A stretch of DNA of 64,000 nt from Acidovorax sp. 106 (GCF_003663825.1 NZ_RCCC01000001.1:1992501-2056500); one strand, 5' to 3'. Positions 17,322-27,006 are shown, numbered from the stretch's first letter. Translations and numbers: made by a program. Notes: generated from the letters alone by a model not told the origin.

Positions 17322-17810
17322 TTAGGCGCGCAGCGCCGCCTCGATGTCTTGCGCCAGCTTGGCGGGCGCGTCCTGCGGGGCATAGCGGCGCACTACCTGC
17401 CCGTCTTTGCCCACGAGGAATTTGGTGAAGTTCCACTTGATGGCTTTGGTGCCCAGAATGCCGGGCGCCTGCTCGGTCAGCCAGCGGTACAGCGGCGCGG
17501 CTTGTTCGCCGTTCACGTCGATCTTGGCCATCATGGGAAAGTCCACGCCGTAGTTCAGCTGGCAAAAGCCTGCAATCTCTTCGTTGCTGCCGGGGTCTTG
17601 CTTGCCAAACTGGTTGCAGGGAAACCCCAGCACCACCAGCCCCTGGCCCGCGTACTGCTGGTGCAGTGCCTGCAAGCCCGCAAACTGCGGCGTGAAACCA
17701 CAGGCGCTGGCCGTGTTGACGATGAGCAGCACCTGGCCCCTGAACTGTTCCAGCGCCACGCGCTGGCCGCGAATATCCTGGGCGTCGAAGGTGTAGATGT
17801 CTGGGGGCAT
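17322..17810 (-). CDS. glutathione peroxidase family thiol peroxidase
   Basis: 162 residues from MPPDIYTFDAQDIRG, preceded by AAGGAG nine bases upstream; an ATG 15 codons further up is less likely. The peroxidatic Cys37 sits in NTASACGFTPQ (Cys, not selenocysteine) and a second Cys65 in FPCNQFGKQDPG; the WNFTKF motif near residue 129 supplies the catalytic Trp and Asn. Bacterial members often use thioredoxin rather than glutathione to reduce lipid and hydrogen peroxides. It is 103 bases from the EamA transporter gene, same strand. Confidence 0.92.
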   Translation of the reverse strand: MPPDIYTFDAQDIRGQRVALEQFRGQVLLIVNTASACGFTPQFAGLQALHQQYAGQGLVVLGFPCNQFGKQDPGSNEEIAGFCQLNYGVDFPMMAKIDVNGEQAAPLYRWLTEQAPGILGTKAIKWNFTKFLVGKDGQVVRRYAPQDAPAKLAQDIEAALRA

Positions 17811-17913
17811 AGGTAGGGGCTCCTTCGGTGGGGTGATGGGGGTGACCGCGCCCATGGTAGCTGCGTGTGCGGCGGCGCGGGTCTGTCAGTCCATTTTTGT
17901 CTGCGCCTGTTCG

Positions 17914-18798
17914 TCAGCGCTTTTGCCTCCACGGCACGGTGGCCAGCAACGCGGCCGACACGATCATGGCACCGCCCAGCACGGTGCGCGTGTCCAGCGC
18001 GGTGTCCGTCAGCAGCACCGACGACACGCTGGCAAACACCACCTCCGACAGCATGATGAGCGCCGTGGTGCCCGCCGCCAGCCGCGTGGCGCCAAACTGC
18101 AGCGCGTAGTTGCTCAGCAAAAAGGCCGCAGCCAGCACCAATGCCACCGTCACCCAGCCCGTGGCCAGCGCTGGCACGGGGGTGACAAAGCCCGCCAGCA
18201 AGCCCGCGCAGGCGCTGGCCGTGGCCATGAGGGCGCCGCCGCCAAACATGGCCAGCATCCGGCATTCGCTGGGCAACTGGTGCAGGCGGCGCAGCGTGAC
18301 ATTGGTCAATGCAAAGCAAAAGCCCCCAGCCAGCGCCAGCAGGTCGGCCCCCGACAGGTGGCCCACCAGGCGCTCGATCGAGGCATCTGCAGGCACCAGC
18401 ACCAGGGCCACGCCCGCAAACGCAAGTACCAGCCGCACCACGGCCATGCGCGTGGGGCGCTCGCCCAGCACGCGCCAGGCCAGCAGCACCGACCAGGCGG
18501 GCATCAGATAAAACAGCAGCACCACCCGCACCACGTCACCCACCGTCACGGCCCAGTTGAAGGCCACATTGGTCAGGCCTGACGACAGCGCCAAGAGCCA
18601 CAGGGCCGGGTGCTGCAAGGTGCGCGTGAGCAGGCCGGGGCGCACCAGCAGCAGGCCCCCCACGGCCAATGCGTACATCAGCGCCGTGGCCCACAAGGGG
18701 TGCAACCCGGCGCCGTGCAGTTGCCGAAACGGCCACCACGAAACGCCCCAGACAAAGGCGTTGAACACCAGCGCCAGTACAGGCAAAAAACTAGGCAT
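17914..18798 (-). CDS. EamA/DMT family transporter
   Basis: 294 residues with ten predicted membrane helices arranged as two EamA repeats of about 140 residues (first ending near LVLVPADASIE, second starting GADLLALAGGFCFALTNVTLRR). Proteins of this superfamily export amino acids, purines or other metabolites. The substrate is not evident. The start at 18798 lies next to an AGCGCTT repeat copy that occupies its upstream region. Confidence 0.82.
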   Translation of the reverse strand: MPSFLPVLALVFNAFVWGVSWWPFRQLHGAGLHPLWATALMYALAVGGLLLVRPGLLTRTLQHPALWLLALSSGLTNVAFNWAVTVGDVVRVVLLFYLMPAWSVLLAWRVLGERPTRMAVVRLVLAFAGVALVLVPADASIERLVGHLSGADLLALAGGFCFALTNVTLRRLHQLPSECRMLAMFGGGALMATASACAGLLAGFVTPVPALATGWVTVALVLAAAFLLSNYALQFGATRLAAGTTALIMLSEVVFASVSSVLLTDTALDTRTVLGGAMIVSAALLATVPWRQKR

Positions 18799-18805
18799 TA
18801 AATCG

Positions 18806-18852
18806 GGTTCTAGCGCTTGTTCAATAAGCGCTAGCAGCTATCAAAAAAGGAG
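18806..18852. repeat. AGCGCTT-type intergenic palindromic repeat, copy 3
   Basis: GTTCTAGCGCTTGTTCAATAAGCGCTAGCAGCTATCAAAA, directly upstream of the EamA gene and downstream of lplT, with a 9-bp hairpin core. Confidence 0.8.
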
Positions 18853-18938
18853 TGATTGAGGGCTTGGGCAGCGTGGCGCAGGTCCCCGGAGCATCACCCA
18901 CCGCGCCTGTGCGACCATGGGTGGCTTGGAACAGGGGC

Positions 18939-20243
18939 TCAGTGGTGGTGGTCTTGCCGTGCAATGTGCAGCAGGTGCTCCACCTCTTCACGGTGGCGGG
19001 TGCAGTTGCTGATGTGCCAGCGGCGAATCAGCCACATGGTGCCCGCCACCACCAGGCCAAACGCCGTGATGGCACCAAACACCGACAGCCCCAGCTTGAG
19101 CGACAGGCTGTAGAACGCGCCCAGGCCCAGGATGCAGGCCTGCTCGTTGAAGTTCTGCACGGCAATCGAGCGCCCGGCGCCCATCAGGTTGTGGCCCCGG
19201 TGCTGCAGCAGAGCGTTCATGGGCACCACAAGGTAGCCGCCCAGGCCGCCCAGCAAAATCAGGAACGGAATGGCCAGCCAGATGTTGTTGATGAACACCA
19301 TGAGGATGAGCAGCAGCCCCATGGCAATGCCCAGCGGGATCACCTTGGTCGCAGCATCCAGCCGCATGCGCATGGACGCCACCACCGCGCCCACGGCCGT
19401 GCCGATGGCCACCACCCCGGTCAGGGCCGAGGCCTGCGTGGTGTTGTAGCCCAGCGCCACAGCGGCCCAGGCCAGCACGATGAACTTGAGGTTGCCGCCA
19501 GCGCCCCAGAAGAGGGTGGTGGTGGACAGCGAAATCTGCCCCAGCTTGTCGCGCCACAGGCGGCTGTTGCAGGCCCAGAAGTCGGGTAGCAGCGCCAGCG
19601 CGTTGGCCAGCACGTTGCGCGAGGGGTCGGTGCGCAGGGGGCGCATTTCCACCCCGGTGTGCGGGATGCGGGTGTTGAACCAGGCCGCTACCACGTAAAC
19701 CAGGATCAGCGTTGCAATGGCCGACTCGGCAGGGGTGTCCACCCCCGTATTGATGAAAGGGATGTCGATGCTGAGCAGCATCACCGACAGGTGCTGCCCC
19801 ACCAGTTGCCCGCCCAGCAGCACGCCCAGAATGATCGATGCAATCGTCAGCCCCTCGATCCAGCCGTTGGCTTTGACCAATTGCGACGCGGGCAACAGCT
19901 CGGTCAGGATGCCGTACTTGGCGGGCGAGTAGGCCGCCGCCCCCAGCCCCACCACGGCATAGGCCATGAGCGGGTGCGAGCCAAACAGCATCATCAGGCA
20001 GCCCACCACCTTGATGGCATTGCTGATGAACATGACCCGGCCTTTGGGCAGCGCGTCGGCAAAGGCGCCCACAAACGGTGCCAGCACCACATAAAACAGC
20101 GCAAACATCGGCACCAGCGCGGCGCGTTGCCACTCGGGGGCGCCATCGGTGCGCAGCAGCTCCACGGCGGCCACGAAGAGAGCGTTGTCGGCCAGCGAGC
20201 TGAAAAACTGCGCCGACATGATCGTGTAGAAACCGCGCTTCAT
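18939..20243 (-). CDS. lplT: lysophospholipid transporter LplT
   Basis: 434 residues, a 12-helix major facilitator protein. The N-terminus MKRGFYTIMSAQFFSSLADNAL is the family hallmark, as are GAAAYSPAKYGILTELLP and PMNALLQHRGHNLMGAGRSIA. LplT flips lysophospholipids across the inner membrane; in enterobacteria it is paired with the acyltransferase Aas, which is not next to it here. It is divergent from alr, with 136 bases between the starts. The last 30 residues are His-rich (RHREEVEHLLHIARQDHHH). Confidence 0.9.
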   Translation of the reverse strand: MKRGFYTIMSAQFFSSLADNALFVAAVELLRTDGAPEWQRAALVPMFALFYVVLAPFVGAFADALPKGRVMFISNAIKVVGCLMMLFGSHPLMAYAVVGLGAAAYSPAKYGILTELLPASQLVKANGWIEGLTIASIILGVLLGGQLVGQHLSVMLLSIDIPFINTGVDTPAESAIATLILVYVVAAWFNTRIPHTGVEMRPLRTDPSRNVLANALALLPDFWACNSRLWRDKLGQISLSTTTLFWGAGGNLKFIVLAWAAVALGYNTTQASALTGVVAIGTAVGAVVASMRMRLDAATKVIPLGIAMGLLLILMVFINNIWLAIPFLILLGGLGGYLVVPMNALLQHRGHNLMGAGRSIAVQNFNEQACILGLGAFYSLSLKLGLSVFGAITAFGLVVAGTMWLIRRWHISNCTRHREEVEHLLHIARQDHHH

Positions 20244-20379
20244 CGATGGGCTTGTGCGGGTATCAGCTGGGCTGATGCCCTGTTAAATGTGGAAAACCGT
20301 GGCAAGTGACCGGCGGTTATATCACGCGGGTAAACGGTGGCGGTGCCAGAATCCGAGGCTGATCACCCGGTTTAACCCC

Positions 20380-21486
20380 ATGCCACGCCCCATACAAGCC
20401 CACGTCCACACCGCCGCTTTGCAACACAACCTCCAGCGCGTGCGCCAGGCCGTGCCAGACGCCAATGTCTGGGCCGTGGTCAAGGCCAACGCCTACGGTC
20501 ACGGCATTGAGCGCGTGTTTGAGGGCCTGCGTGGCGCCGATGGCTTTGCCCTGCTGGACCTGTCCGAGGCCGAGCGCGTGCGCGCCCTGGGCTGGCGTGG
20601 CCCCATCCTGCTGCTCGAAGGCGTGTTCGAGCCGCGCGACCTGGAGATCTGCTCGCGCCTGGGCCTGTGGCACGCCGTGCACTGCGACGAGCAGATCGAC
20701 TGGCTGGCCGCCCACAAGACGCAGGTGCCGCACCGCGTGTTCCTTAAGATGAACTCGGGCATGAACCGCCTGGGCTTCACGCCCGCCCGCTACCGCGCAG
20801 CCTGGGCGCGGCTGAACGCGCTGCCGCAGGTGGACGAAATCTCGTACATGACCCACTTCAGCGACGCCGACGGCCCGCGCGGCATCGCCCACCAGATGGC
20901 CGCCTTCAACACCGCCACGCAAGACCTGCCCGGCGAGCGCAGCCTGAGCAACAGCGCCGCCATCCTGCGCCATGCCACCGATGCCGGGGTGCGGGCCGAC
21001 TGGGTGCGCGCGGGCATCGTGGTGTACGGCAGCGCGCCCGACCACCCTGAACACACCTCTGCCCACTGGGGCCTGCAGCCCACCATGACGCTTTCCACCC
21101 GCCTGCTGGCCACCCAGCAGCTGCAGGCGGGCGACACCGTGGGCTACGGCTCGCGCTTCACGGCCGAGGGGCCGCTCACCATCGGAGTGGCCGCCTGCGG
21201 CTATGCCGACGGCTACCCCCGCCACTGCGATACCGGCACGCCCGTGTTGGTCAACGGCGTGCGCACCCGCCTGGTGGGCCGCGTGAGCATGGACATGGTC
21301 ACCGTGGACCTGACCCCCCTGCAGCAGGCCGGTGTGCCTGTGGGCCTGGGCAGCGAAGTCACGCTGTGGGGCCGCGCCAGCAATGGCGAGGTGCTGCCCG
21401 TCGACGAAGTGGCCCGCGCCGCAGGCACCGTGAGTTGGGAGTTGCTGACCGCGCTGGCGCAGCGGGTGCCGGTGGTGGTGGACTGA
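20380..21486 (+). CDS. alr: alanine racemase
   Basis: 368 residues from [21 protein letters not shown]. The PLP-binding Lys35 is in [11 protein letters not shown] and the second catalytic base Tyr256 in [19 protein letters not shown] and [11 protein letters not shown] are also conserved. It makes D-alanine for peptidoglycan in the cytoplasm. The start is the first Met matching the family; upstream in-frame codons look non-coding. Divergent from lplT. A 190-base AT-richer gap follows before the chemotaxis gene. Confidence 0.95.
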   Translation: MPRPIQAHVHTAALQHNLQRVRQAVPDANVWAVVKANAYGHGIERVFEGLRGADGFALLDLSEAERVRALGWRGPILLLEGVFEPRDLEICSRLGLWHAVHCDEQIDWLAAHKTQVPHRVFLKMNSGMNRLGFTPARYRAAWARLNALPQVDEISYMTHFSDADGPRGIAHQMAAFNTATQDLPGERSLSNSAAILRHATDAGVRADWVRAGIVVYGSAPDHPEHTSAHWGLQPTMTLSTRLLATQQLQAGDTVGYGSRFTAEGPLTIGVAACGYADGYPRHCDTGTPVLVNGVRTRLVGRVSMDMVTVDLTPLQQAGVPVGLGSEVTLWGRASNGEVLPVDEVARAAGTVSWELLTALAQRVPVVVD

Positions 21487-21639
21487 GGCGGATGGCGCAA
21501 AGGCCGCCTACAGCACGCAGGCGGCCGATGTGATGATGTCTCTCAACCAAGTGTCGTCATCTTGGTGCTTTTTGCTGCCTTCTTGTCCTGCGATGGTGGG
21601 CATCGCGTGTTGTGAAATGTGACAATTTGGTTACATTTT

Positions 21640-21673
21640 AAAATTAATCCCTTCATTCACAGGGATTAATTTT
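21640..21673 (+). promoter_or_regulatory. 13-bp perfect inverted repeat over the chemoreceptor ribosome-binding site
   Basis: AAAATTAATCCCT (21640-21652) pairs fully with AGGGATTAATTTT (21661-21673) across an 8-base loop, and T residues continue to 21675. The only Shine-Dalgarno-like bases, AGGGA at 21661-21665, lie inside the stem 11 bases before the ATG. As DNA it could be an operator; as RNA it would hide the ribosome-binding site or act as an intrinsic terminator. Confidence 0.7.
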
Positions 21674-21676
21674 TTG

Positions 21677-23401
21677 ATGCGAAATATAAAGATATCGACA
21701 CGGCTGATGGCCTTGATTGCATGTGTGGCAATGCTGTTAATTGCTTTGGGAGGGCTGAGCCGATTTGCCCTGCAAAAGGCCAATGCCTCCATGAACACGG
21801 TGTATCAAGACCGTGTGCTGCCTCTCGAACAATTAGGTGATCTGGGTTACTTGGTGCCCCGCAATCGCATCCTGGTCATGGACATGCTGTTGCATCCCGA
21901 GCCAGACAACGTCCAGAGGCGCAGCGCCGAACTGGAGTCCAACGTGCAGAAAGTGTCGGTGATCTGGGCCGCGTACATGAACACGCAGCTCACCCCTGAG
22001 GAAAAGCGTTTGGCCGATGGGTATGCAGAAAAGCGCGCAGCCTATGTTCGCCAGGGGTTGACCCCCGCAGTGGCAGCCCTCAAGTCAGGTGATCGGGACA
22101 CGGCGCAGAAAATCTACTTGGAACAGATCAGCCCGTTGTCGATGGAAATGCAGAAGTTTGCAGACCTTCTGTTTCAACTGCAGGTGGATGAAGCCAAGGC
22201 CGTGTACGACGCGCAGGTCTCGCGCTTCCATACATTCCAATGGATTTCCACCGCGTCGATTGTGCTGAGCATTGGATTGATCGTGGCGCTCGGCTGGGCC
22301 ATCATCAGCAGCGTGCGCAGCTCCATGCAGCAAGCGCAAGAGGCCGTCAATGCCGCGGCGCGGGGCGATCTGACTTATCCCATTGCAGTGCAAGGGCGGG
22401 ATGAAGTGGGCGAGCTGATGCAAGCGCTCGCGGCCATGCAAAGCAACCTGGCCTCTGTGGTGGCCACCGTGCGCAGCGGGGCCGATGGCGTTGCCACGGC
22501 CAGCTCCGAGATTGCACAAGGCAACAGCGACCTGTCCAGCCGCACCGAACAGCAGGCCAGTGCGCTGGAAGAAACGGCAGCGTCGATGGAAGAGCTGGCC
22601 AGCACCGTCAAGCAAAACGCAGACAGCGCCCGCCAAGCCAATCAGCTGGCCGTGAACGCCTCCACCGTGGCGGTGCAGGGCGGCGACGTGGTGGGCCAGG
22701 TGGTCAACACCATGAAGGTCATCAACGAAAGCTCCAAGAAGATCGCGGACATCATCAGCGTCATTGACGGCATTGCCTTTCAAACCAACATCCTGGCGCT
22801 GAACGCTGCTGTGGAAGCCGCCCGTGCGGGCGAGCAAGGCCGAGGTTTTGCCGTGGTGGCCAGCGAGGTCCGCAACCTGGCCCAGCGCAGCGCCAGTGCG
22901 GCCAAGGACATCAAGATACTGATCGACAACAGCGTGACCGAAGTAGCGCGGGGAACCACCTTGGCGGACCAGGCGGGCACGACCATGACCGAGGTGGTCT
23001 TGGCCATTCGCCGCGTCACGGACCTGATTGCGGAGGTGAGTGCCGCGAGCAACGAGCAAAGCCAAGGCGTGGCCCAGGTGGGCGAGGCGGTGTCGCAGAT
23101 GGACCAGGTCACGCAGCAGAACGCTGCGCTGGTGGAAGAGAGCGCGGCCGCAGCCAACAGCCTGAGCACCCAGGCGCAGCAACTGCAGCAGGCGGTGGCG
23201 GTGTTCAAGCTGGCTGGCAGCAGCTATCAGGCAGCCGCCGTGCAAAGCGTTGCTCCACGCGCTGTGGCTGTTCCGGCCGCCATCAAGGCCACCGCCAAGG
23301 CTGCACCTGCGCGCCAGTTGGCGGCCAGGGCCAGCAGCCCCAAGATGGGGCAGGCGCCCGCCCAGCCCGCAGCGGACAAAGGCGACTGGGAAAGCTTCTG
23401 A
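21677..23401 (+). CDS. methyl-accepting chemotaxis protein
   Basis: 574 residues. Transmembrane helix 1 (residues 10-30), a four-helix-bundle periplasmic sensor (31-187), helix 2 (188-211), HAMP (212-265) and a long cytoplasmic signalling coiled coil with methylation-region EEQ-type heptads ([20 protein letters not shown]) and the hairpin tip [33 protein letters not shown] region. The extreme C-terminus DWESF resembles the CheR/CheB-tethering pentapeptide after an Ala/Pro/Lys linker. The start is the ATG at 21677, in a hairpin context described separately. It senses an unknown ligand and controls CheA. No other che gene is nearby. Confidence 0.93.
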   Translation: MRNIKISTRLMALIACVAMLLIALGGLSRFALQKANASMNTVYQDRVLPLEQLGDLGYLVPRNRILVMDMLLHPEPDNVQRRSAELESNVQKVSVIWAAYMNTQLTPEEKRLADGYAEKRAAYVRQGLTPAVAALKSGDRDTAQKIYLEQISPLSMEMQKFADLLFQLQVDEAKAVYDAQVSRFHTFQWISTASIVLSIGLIVALGWAIISSVRSSMQQAQEAVNAAARGDLTYPIAVQGRDEVGELMQALAAMQSNLASVVATVRSGADGVATASSEIAQGNSDLSSRTEQQASALEETAASMEELASTVKQNADSARQANQLAVNASTVAVQGGDVVGQVVNTMKVINESSKKIADIISVIDGIAFQTNILALNAAVEAARAGEQGRGFAVVASEVRNLAQRSASAAKDIKILIDNSVTEVARGTTLADQAGTTMTEVVLAIRRVTDLIAEVSAASNEQSQGVAQVGEAVSQMDQVTQQNAALVEESAAAANSLSTQAQQLQQAVAVFKLAGSSYQAAAVQSVAPRAVAVPAAIKATAKAAPARQLAARASSPKMGQAPAQPAADKGDWESF

Positions 23402-23431
23402 TCGCCGTGGTGCTTTCGTAGCCGCCACCCT

Positions 23432-23463
23432 AGGCCCGGCGGCATGGCCGGGCCTTTGTTTTT
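23432..23463 (+). terminator. Rho-independent terminator after the chemoreceptor gene
   Basis: A perfect 9-bp GC stem (23432-23440 with 23447-23455), a 6-base loop and a TTGTTTTT tail. Confidence 0.85.
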
Positions 23464-23523
23464 CTGGTGCCCGTTCAGTGCTTCGGGCAATATGGCGGCC
23501 ATTTTGCAAACCATCGTGTTGTC

Positions 23524-24336
23524 ATGGCGTCTCATCCCTCTTCCCCTCCCAAGCCATCACGCCGCCGCTGGACCTCTGTGCGCATGACTGCGCGCGATGT
23601 CGCCCATGATCTGCAGCAGCGTCACAGCCTGCGCTGGCATGGCCTGTGTATTGGCAGCCTGACGCTGCTGGGCATGCTGCTGGCCGCATGGGTGCAGAAG
23701 CTGGCGGGCGTGCACATGCTTTCGGTGCGCTACGCCATCACGCTCACGGTGGGGTACGGCATCTATTTGCTGGTGCTGCGCTGGTGGGCCTCCCGGTTGC
23801 TGGGCGACGAGGAAGAGAGCGCTGACGTGGATGGGGTGGATGCCCTGGATGTGGCGCTGGACGTGGCCGATCTGGCCCGTGCCGTGCCGCGCAGTGGTGG
23901 CACGCGCATGCCGGATGTCCCCAGCTTGGGCGATGTGGCCGATGGTGCGGACGCGGGCAAAAGCCTGGGCGAGTTGGCCAGTGGTGCACTGGACGGGCTG
24001 GGCAGCGCCGACGAAGGCGCGGTGGTGGTTATCCCGGTGGTCGCCATCTTCCTGATTGGCGCCGCCGTGCTGGCCGGTGCCGGTGCACTGGCCATGCTGT
24101 TCTTCAGCTGGGATGTGTTGCTGGCCGTGGCTGTGGAGCTGGCCTTCTCGGTGGCCGCTGTGCGCGTGGCCACTGGGGTGGAGCGCGAAGGCTGGATCAC
24201 GGCCGCCGTGCGCCTGACCTGGAAGCCCCTCTTGGGCGCGCTGCTGTGCGCTGTGCTGCTGGGCGCCACCATCGACCATTTCATGCCCCAGGTGGATTCG
24301 CTGCCCGAAGCGCTGCGGGTGCTGCAGGGCAAGTGA
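23524..24336 (+). CDS. uncharacterised multi-pass membrane protein
   Basis: 270 residues from ATG 23524; a longer form starting at 23467 would run through the terminator tail region and is less likely. A basic, proline-rich N-terminus is followed by helices at about 38-56 and 68-88, an acidic Asp/Gly-rich loop (residues 94-165), a hydrophobic block at 167-215 that may hold two helices, and a last helix at 233-251. No family was recognised. It starts 61 bases after the chemoreceptor terminator, and a repeat follows its end, so it appears to be transcribed alone. Confidence 0.65.
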   Translation: MASHPSSPPKPSRRRWTSVRMTARDVAHDLQQRHSLRWHGLCIGSLTLLGMLLAAWVQKLAGVHMLSVRYAITLTVGYGIYLLVLRWWASRLLGDEEESADVDGVDALDVALDVADLARAVPRSGGTRMPDVPSLGDVADGADAGKSLGELASGALDGLGSADEGAVVVIPVVAIFLIGAAVLAGAGALAMLFFSWDVLLAVAVELAFSVAAVRVATGVEREGWITAAVRLTWKPLLGALLCAVLLGATIDHFMPQVDSLPEALRVLQGK

Positions 24337-24352
24337 TGGCGAAGTTTGTAGT

Positions 24353-24415
24353 GTGCTATTGAATATATAGCTGCTAGCGCTTATCCATCAAGCGCTAGAG
24401 CCATAAAAAGCATAA
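24353..24415. repeat. AGCGCTT-type intergenic palindromic repeat, copy 4
   Basis: TGCTATTGAATATATAGCTGCTAGCGCTTATCCATCAAGCGCTAGAGCC, between two convergent genes. This is one of the best-preserved copies and useful as a reference for the family. Confidence 0.85.
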
Positions 24416-24443
24416 AAATTAGAGCGAATGAATACCCCGGGGC

Positions 24444-24767
24444 TCAGCGCACCCAGGGCATCAGCACCGCGAGCCAGCGCGGGCGCCAGCTCAACGTAAA
24501 TGCCACGGCCAGCGCGCTGGCGGCCAAGCCCATCACCCACACCAGCGCGGCCATCGAGGCATGGTCCACCGCCAGGCACAGCGCCAGCGAGGTGGCCAGG
24601 CCCGCTGCGCCCAGCAGGCGCAGCGCGCGTACGGTGCGTGCGCTGCGGGCGGGCAGTGGGGCGGTGCCGCGCACCTGCTCCCAGTGGGTTTCCATGGCCA
24701 GGGCCAGCCAGGCCATGCCCAACACACTGGCCGCCAGGGCTGCGGCAAACATCACGGCATCAGGCAT
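24444..24767 (-). CDS. DUF3325 family small membrane protein
   Basis: 107 residues from MPDAVMFAAALAASVLGMAW; three hydrophobic helices (about 2-22, 48-66 and 72-92). Its ATG overlaps the stop of the PepSY gene (ATGCCTGA), so translation is probably coupled. Proteins of this kind are found beside PepSY and DUF3649 genes in iron-uptake clusters of Pseudomonas and Burkholderiales. Precise function unknown; probably an accessory to the PepSY membrane protein. Confidence 0.72.
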   Translation of the reverse strand: MPDAVMFAAALAASVLGMAWLALAMETHWEQVRGTAPLPARSARTVRALRLLGAAGLATSLALCLAVDHASMAALVWVMGLAASALAVAFTLSWRPRWLAVLMPWVR

Positions 24768-26460
24768 GGACGGTCTCCGTCGTGTTGGCACTCATCGTTG
24801 TTGAGCGGGCCGGGGTGGCCGGTGCGCCTTGCGCACGCTGGGTGAGCTTGCGCGCCGCGAGCAGGGCCACGGCCGCGCCAGCCAAGATGAACAGGTCCAC
24901 GCCCGCCACGGGCCAGTAGCCCGCGCCCAGGGTCTTGATGAGGTGGTCGCCTGTAGTCACCCAGTTCAGCACCACGGCGCACACGGCCAGCCCGGCAATG
25001 GCCCAGCACTGCTCGCGCCACGCGGGTGACATGCGGCCCTGCGCCACCGGCGCACTGCGCCAAAAGGCGTGGCCCAGCGCCAGCGCCCAGGTGGCCCAGA
25101 AGGCGTATTGCTCCAGGCTGCCACGGTTGGGCCAGCCAGCGGGCACCGCGTCAGGCAGCAATCGGTTGGCAATCAAAATGCCCAGCGCGGCCAGCACCAT
25201 GCCGGTGACGGTGGTGGTGGCCAGCGCGTCCACCGCGCGGGCGCCCTGGCTGCTTTGCTTGGCGTGTTGCTTCTTGCGCTTTTCCACAAAGAACACAAAG
25301 CCCGTGGCAATGCACACGCAGCCCATCAGCCCGCCCAGCACATACATCCAGCGCAGCAGCCAGTGCCTGAAGTGCTGCAGGTGCAGCCCGGTGAGGAACT
25401 CGTTGACGCTGTTGACGGCGCTGTGCGGCGGGTCTTCGCGCAGCAGCGCGCCCGTGCTGGCTTTGAAGTGGATGCCGTTGCCCACCAGCGCAATGCGGTC
25501 GGTGCCTGCGCGGTACACGCTCACGTAGCCATTGGCATCGCCCACATGCTGCAACGCCAAAAAGCCCACATCGCCCGCCATGCCCTGCGCAGCCCAGCGG
25601 CGCTGGGCTTCGGCCACCATCGCATCGACCGAGGCCAGCGGTGCGGGCACGCCAGCGCGCTCGTGCGGCAGGCCCGTCTCGGCGGCTTCGAGCTTTTCGT
25701 GCAGCTCGTGCAGCGGGTTGAGCTGCGTGTGCGCCACCGGGAAGTAAACGCCCGCAAAAATCACCAGCCCGGTGAAGGCAAAGAAGAAGTGAAACGGCAG
25801 CGCCAGCACGCCCGTCATGTTGTGCAGATCGAGCGCGCTGCGCTGCGTGCTCTTTTTGGGGCGGAAGGTGAAAAACTCGCGGAAGAACTTGCGGTGCATG
25901 ACCACGCCGCTGACCAGTGCCACCAGCATCATCAGCGCCGCAAAGCCCACGATCCAGGTGCCCAGGTTGTACCAATTCAGGTTCAGGCTGTAGTGCAGCG
26001 GGTAGAAGAACTGGCTGCCCACCTTGAGCCGGTCGTCAGGCAGCGATGCGCCGGTGCGTGGGTCGATGGTGCGCTGGCCCCAGGCCACGTCGTCGTGGTC
26101 CTTGATGCCAGGCGGCTCGTGGGCAGTAAACAGGCTCAGCACCGGGTCGCGGTGGGTGGTGTAGGCACCCATGCGCTGCATGGTCTCAAACCGCTCGGGC
26201 ATGGGCAGGCCGGTTTTGGCGCGCAGGGCCTCCACGCTCTCGGGCGTGGGCTGCATGCTGTCAAACACTGGGCGCAGCACCTTGTCGAACGAGGGCATGG
26301 GCTGCGGCGCAAAGCGCGACTGCGGAATGGCCCAGCGGTCGATCTCGCGGTCGAACACCGACAGTGCACCAAAGAAGAACACCACCATCAACACAAACCC
26401 GAGCGCCAGCCCGAACCAGGTGTGCAGCCAGGTCAGCGCCTGGCGAGCGTTTTGAAACAT
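24760..26460 (-). CDS. PepSY-associated TM helix (iron-uptake) membrane protein
   Basis: 566 residues from MFQNARQALTWLHTWFGLALG; GGGAG precedes this start. Helix 1 is at about 13-35, a large periplasmic region carries PepSY-type sequence, further helices appear around 200-225 and 250-275 (LALPFHFFFAFTGLVIFAGVYFP), then 390-420, with two to four more near the C-terminus. This family is often found with TonB-dependent siderophore receptors and is thought to reduce or move ferric siderophore at the inner membrane. It sits between DUF3649 (14 bases upstream) and DUF3325 (overlapping), forming a three-gene unit. Confidence 0.85.
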   Translation of the reverse strand: MFQNARQALTWLHTWFGLALGFVLMVVFFFGALSVFDREIDRWAIPQSRFAPQPMPSFDKVLRPVFDSMQPTPESVEALRAKTGLPMPERFETMQRMGAYTTHRDPVLSLFTAHEPPGIKDHDDVAWGQRTIDPRTGASLPDDRLKVGSQFFYPLHYSLNLNWYNLGTWIVGFAALMMLVALVSGVVMHRKFFREFFTFRPKKSTQRSALDLHNMTGVLALPFHFFFAFTGLVIFAGVYFPVAHTQLNPLHELHEKLEAAETGLPHERAGVPAPLASVDAMVAEAQRRWAAQGMAGDVGFLALQHVGDANGYVSVYRAGTDRIALVGNGIHFKASTGALLREDPPHSAVNSVNEFLTGLHLQHFRHWLLRWMYVLGGLMGCVCIATGFVFFVEKRKKQHAKQSSQGARAVDALATTTVTGMVLAALGILIANRLLPDAVPAGWPNRGSLEQYAFWATWALALGHAFWRSAPVAQGRMSPAWREQCWAIAGLAVCAVVLNWVTTGDHLIKTLGAGYWPVAGVDLFILAGAAVALLAARKLTQRAQGAPATPARSTTMSANTTETVHA

Positions 26461-26474
26461 CGTGATCTCCCTGA

Positions 26475-26777
26475 TCAGACCAAAGTCATCTGCAGCAGCG
26501 ACGCTGCACCCGCCATCAGCGCCGCTCCGCCCGCCAGCACCGCCCAAGCGCGCGCCAAGCTGCGGGTCGCAAAGGCCCAGCAAAACACCGTGACGTACAG
26601 CAAAAAGGCCAGCATGGCGCACAGGTGCTCTGCGTCGTGGAACGACATGCCCAGCGCAAACAGGCCGGCCATGCCCAGGGCCACAAAGCCCCAGCAAAAG
26701 GCGTAGCCCCCCAGCACGGCGGCCGCAATGCGCAGCAGCACATGTCTGCGAGGGTTGGAAAGAGTTCCGGTGCTCAT
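26475..26777 (-). CDS. DUF3649 family small membrane protein
   Basis: 100 residues with three helices (about 15-37, 42-66 and 76-96). It matches the DUF3649 pattern, including the GGYAFCWGFVALG stretch. It is the first gene of the PepSY/DUF3325 unit and has a Fur-like box about 27 bases upstream of its ATG, which points to iron control. Biochemical role unknown. Confidence 0.72.
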   Translation of the reverse strand: MSTGTLSNPRRHVLLRIAAAVLGGYAFCWGFVALGMAGLFALGMSFHDAEHLCAMLAFLLYVTVFCWAFATRSLARAWAVLAGGAALMAGAASLLQMTLV

Positions 26778-26803
26778 GGTGTGGGTCAGCGGGTGAAAAT
26801 TAA

Positions 26804-26818
26804 TGAGAATGATTAGCG
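26804..26818. promoter_or_regulatory. Fur-box-like site upstream of DUF3649-PepSY-DUF3325
   Basis: TGAGAAT-G-ATTAGCG matches 11 of 14 positions of the 7-1-7 Fur consensus TGATAAT-N-ATTATCA. It sits in an AT-rich patch (about 26797-26830) just upstream of the first gene. Confidence 0.6.
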
Positions 26819-27006
26819 ATTATCTATTTATGCCCGGCTCTCGCCAAGCCGCAACCCTGCCCGCCAGCGCGGATAAGCACCCCGGTGGCGATACCTGTGC
26901 GCGATCCTGACCCCGCTGCCCGGGCCGTTCGCACTGGGTAAATTCAGTATCGAAATGGCTTGATTCGGTGCATACCGCAGAGAGGAACATCAGTCGTTGC
27001 GCGGGG

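Noticed and set aside
19001..20133. aas-type acyltransferase partner for lplT
   Set aside because: Looked for because LplT is paired with Aas in enterobacteria; neither neighbour (EamA exporter, alr) is an acyltransferase.
25069..26706. 545-codon plus-strand frame opposite the PepSY gene
   Set aside because: Same shadow effect; the composition is His/Gln/Arg-rich and there is no ribosome-binding site.
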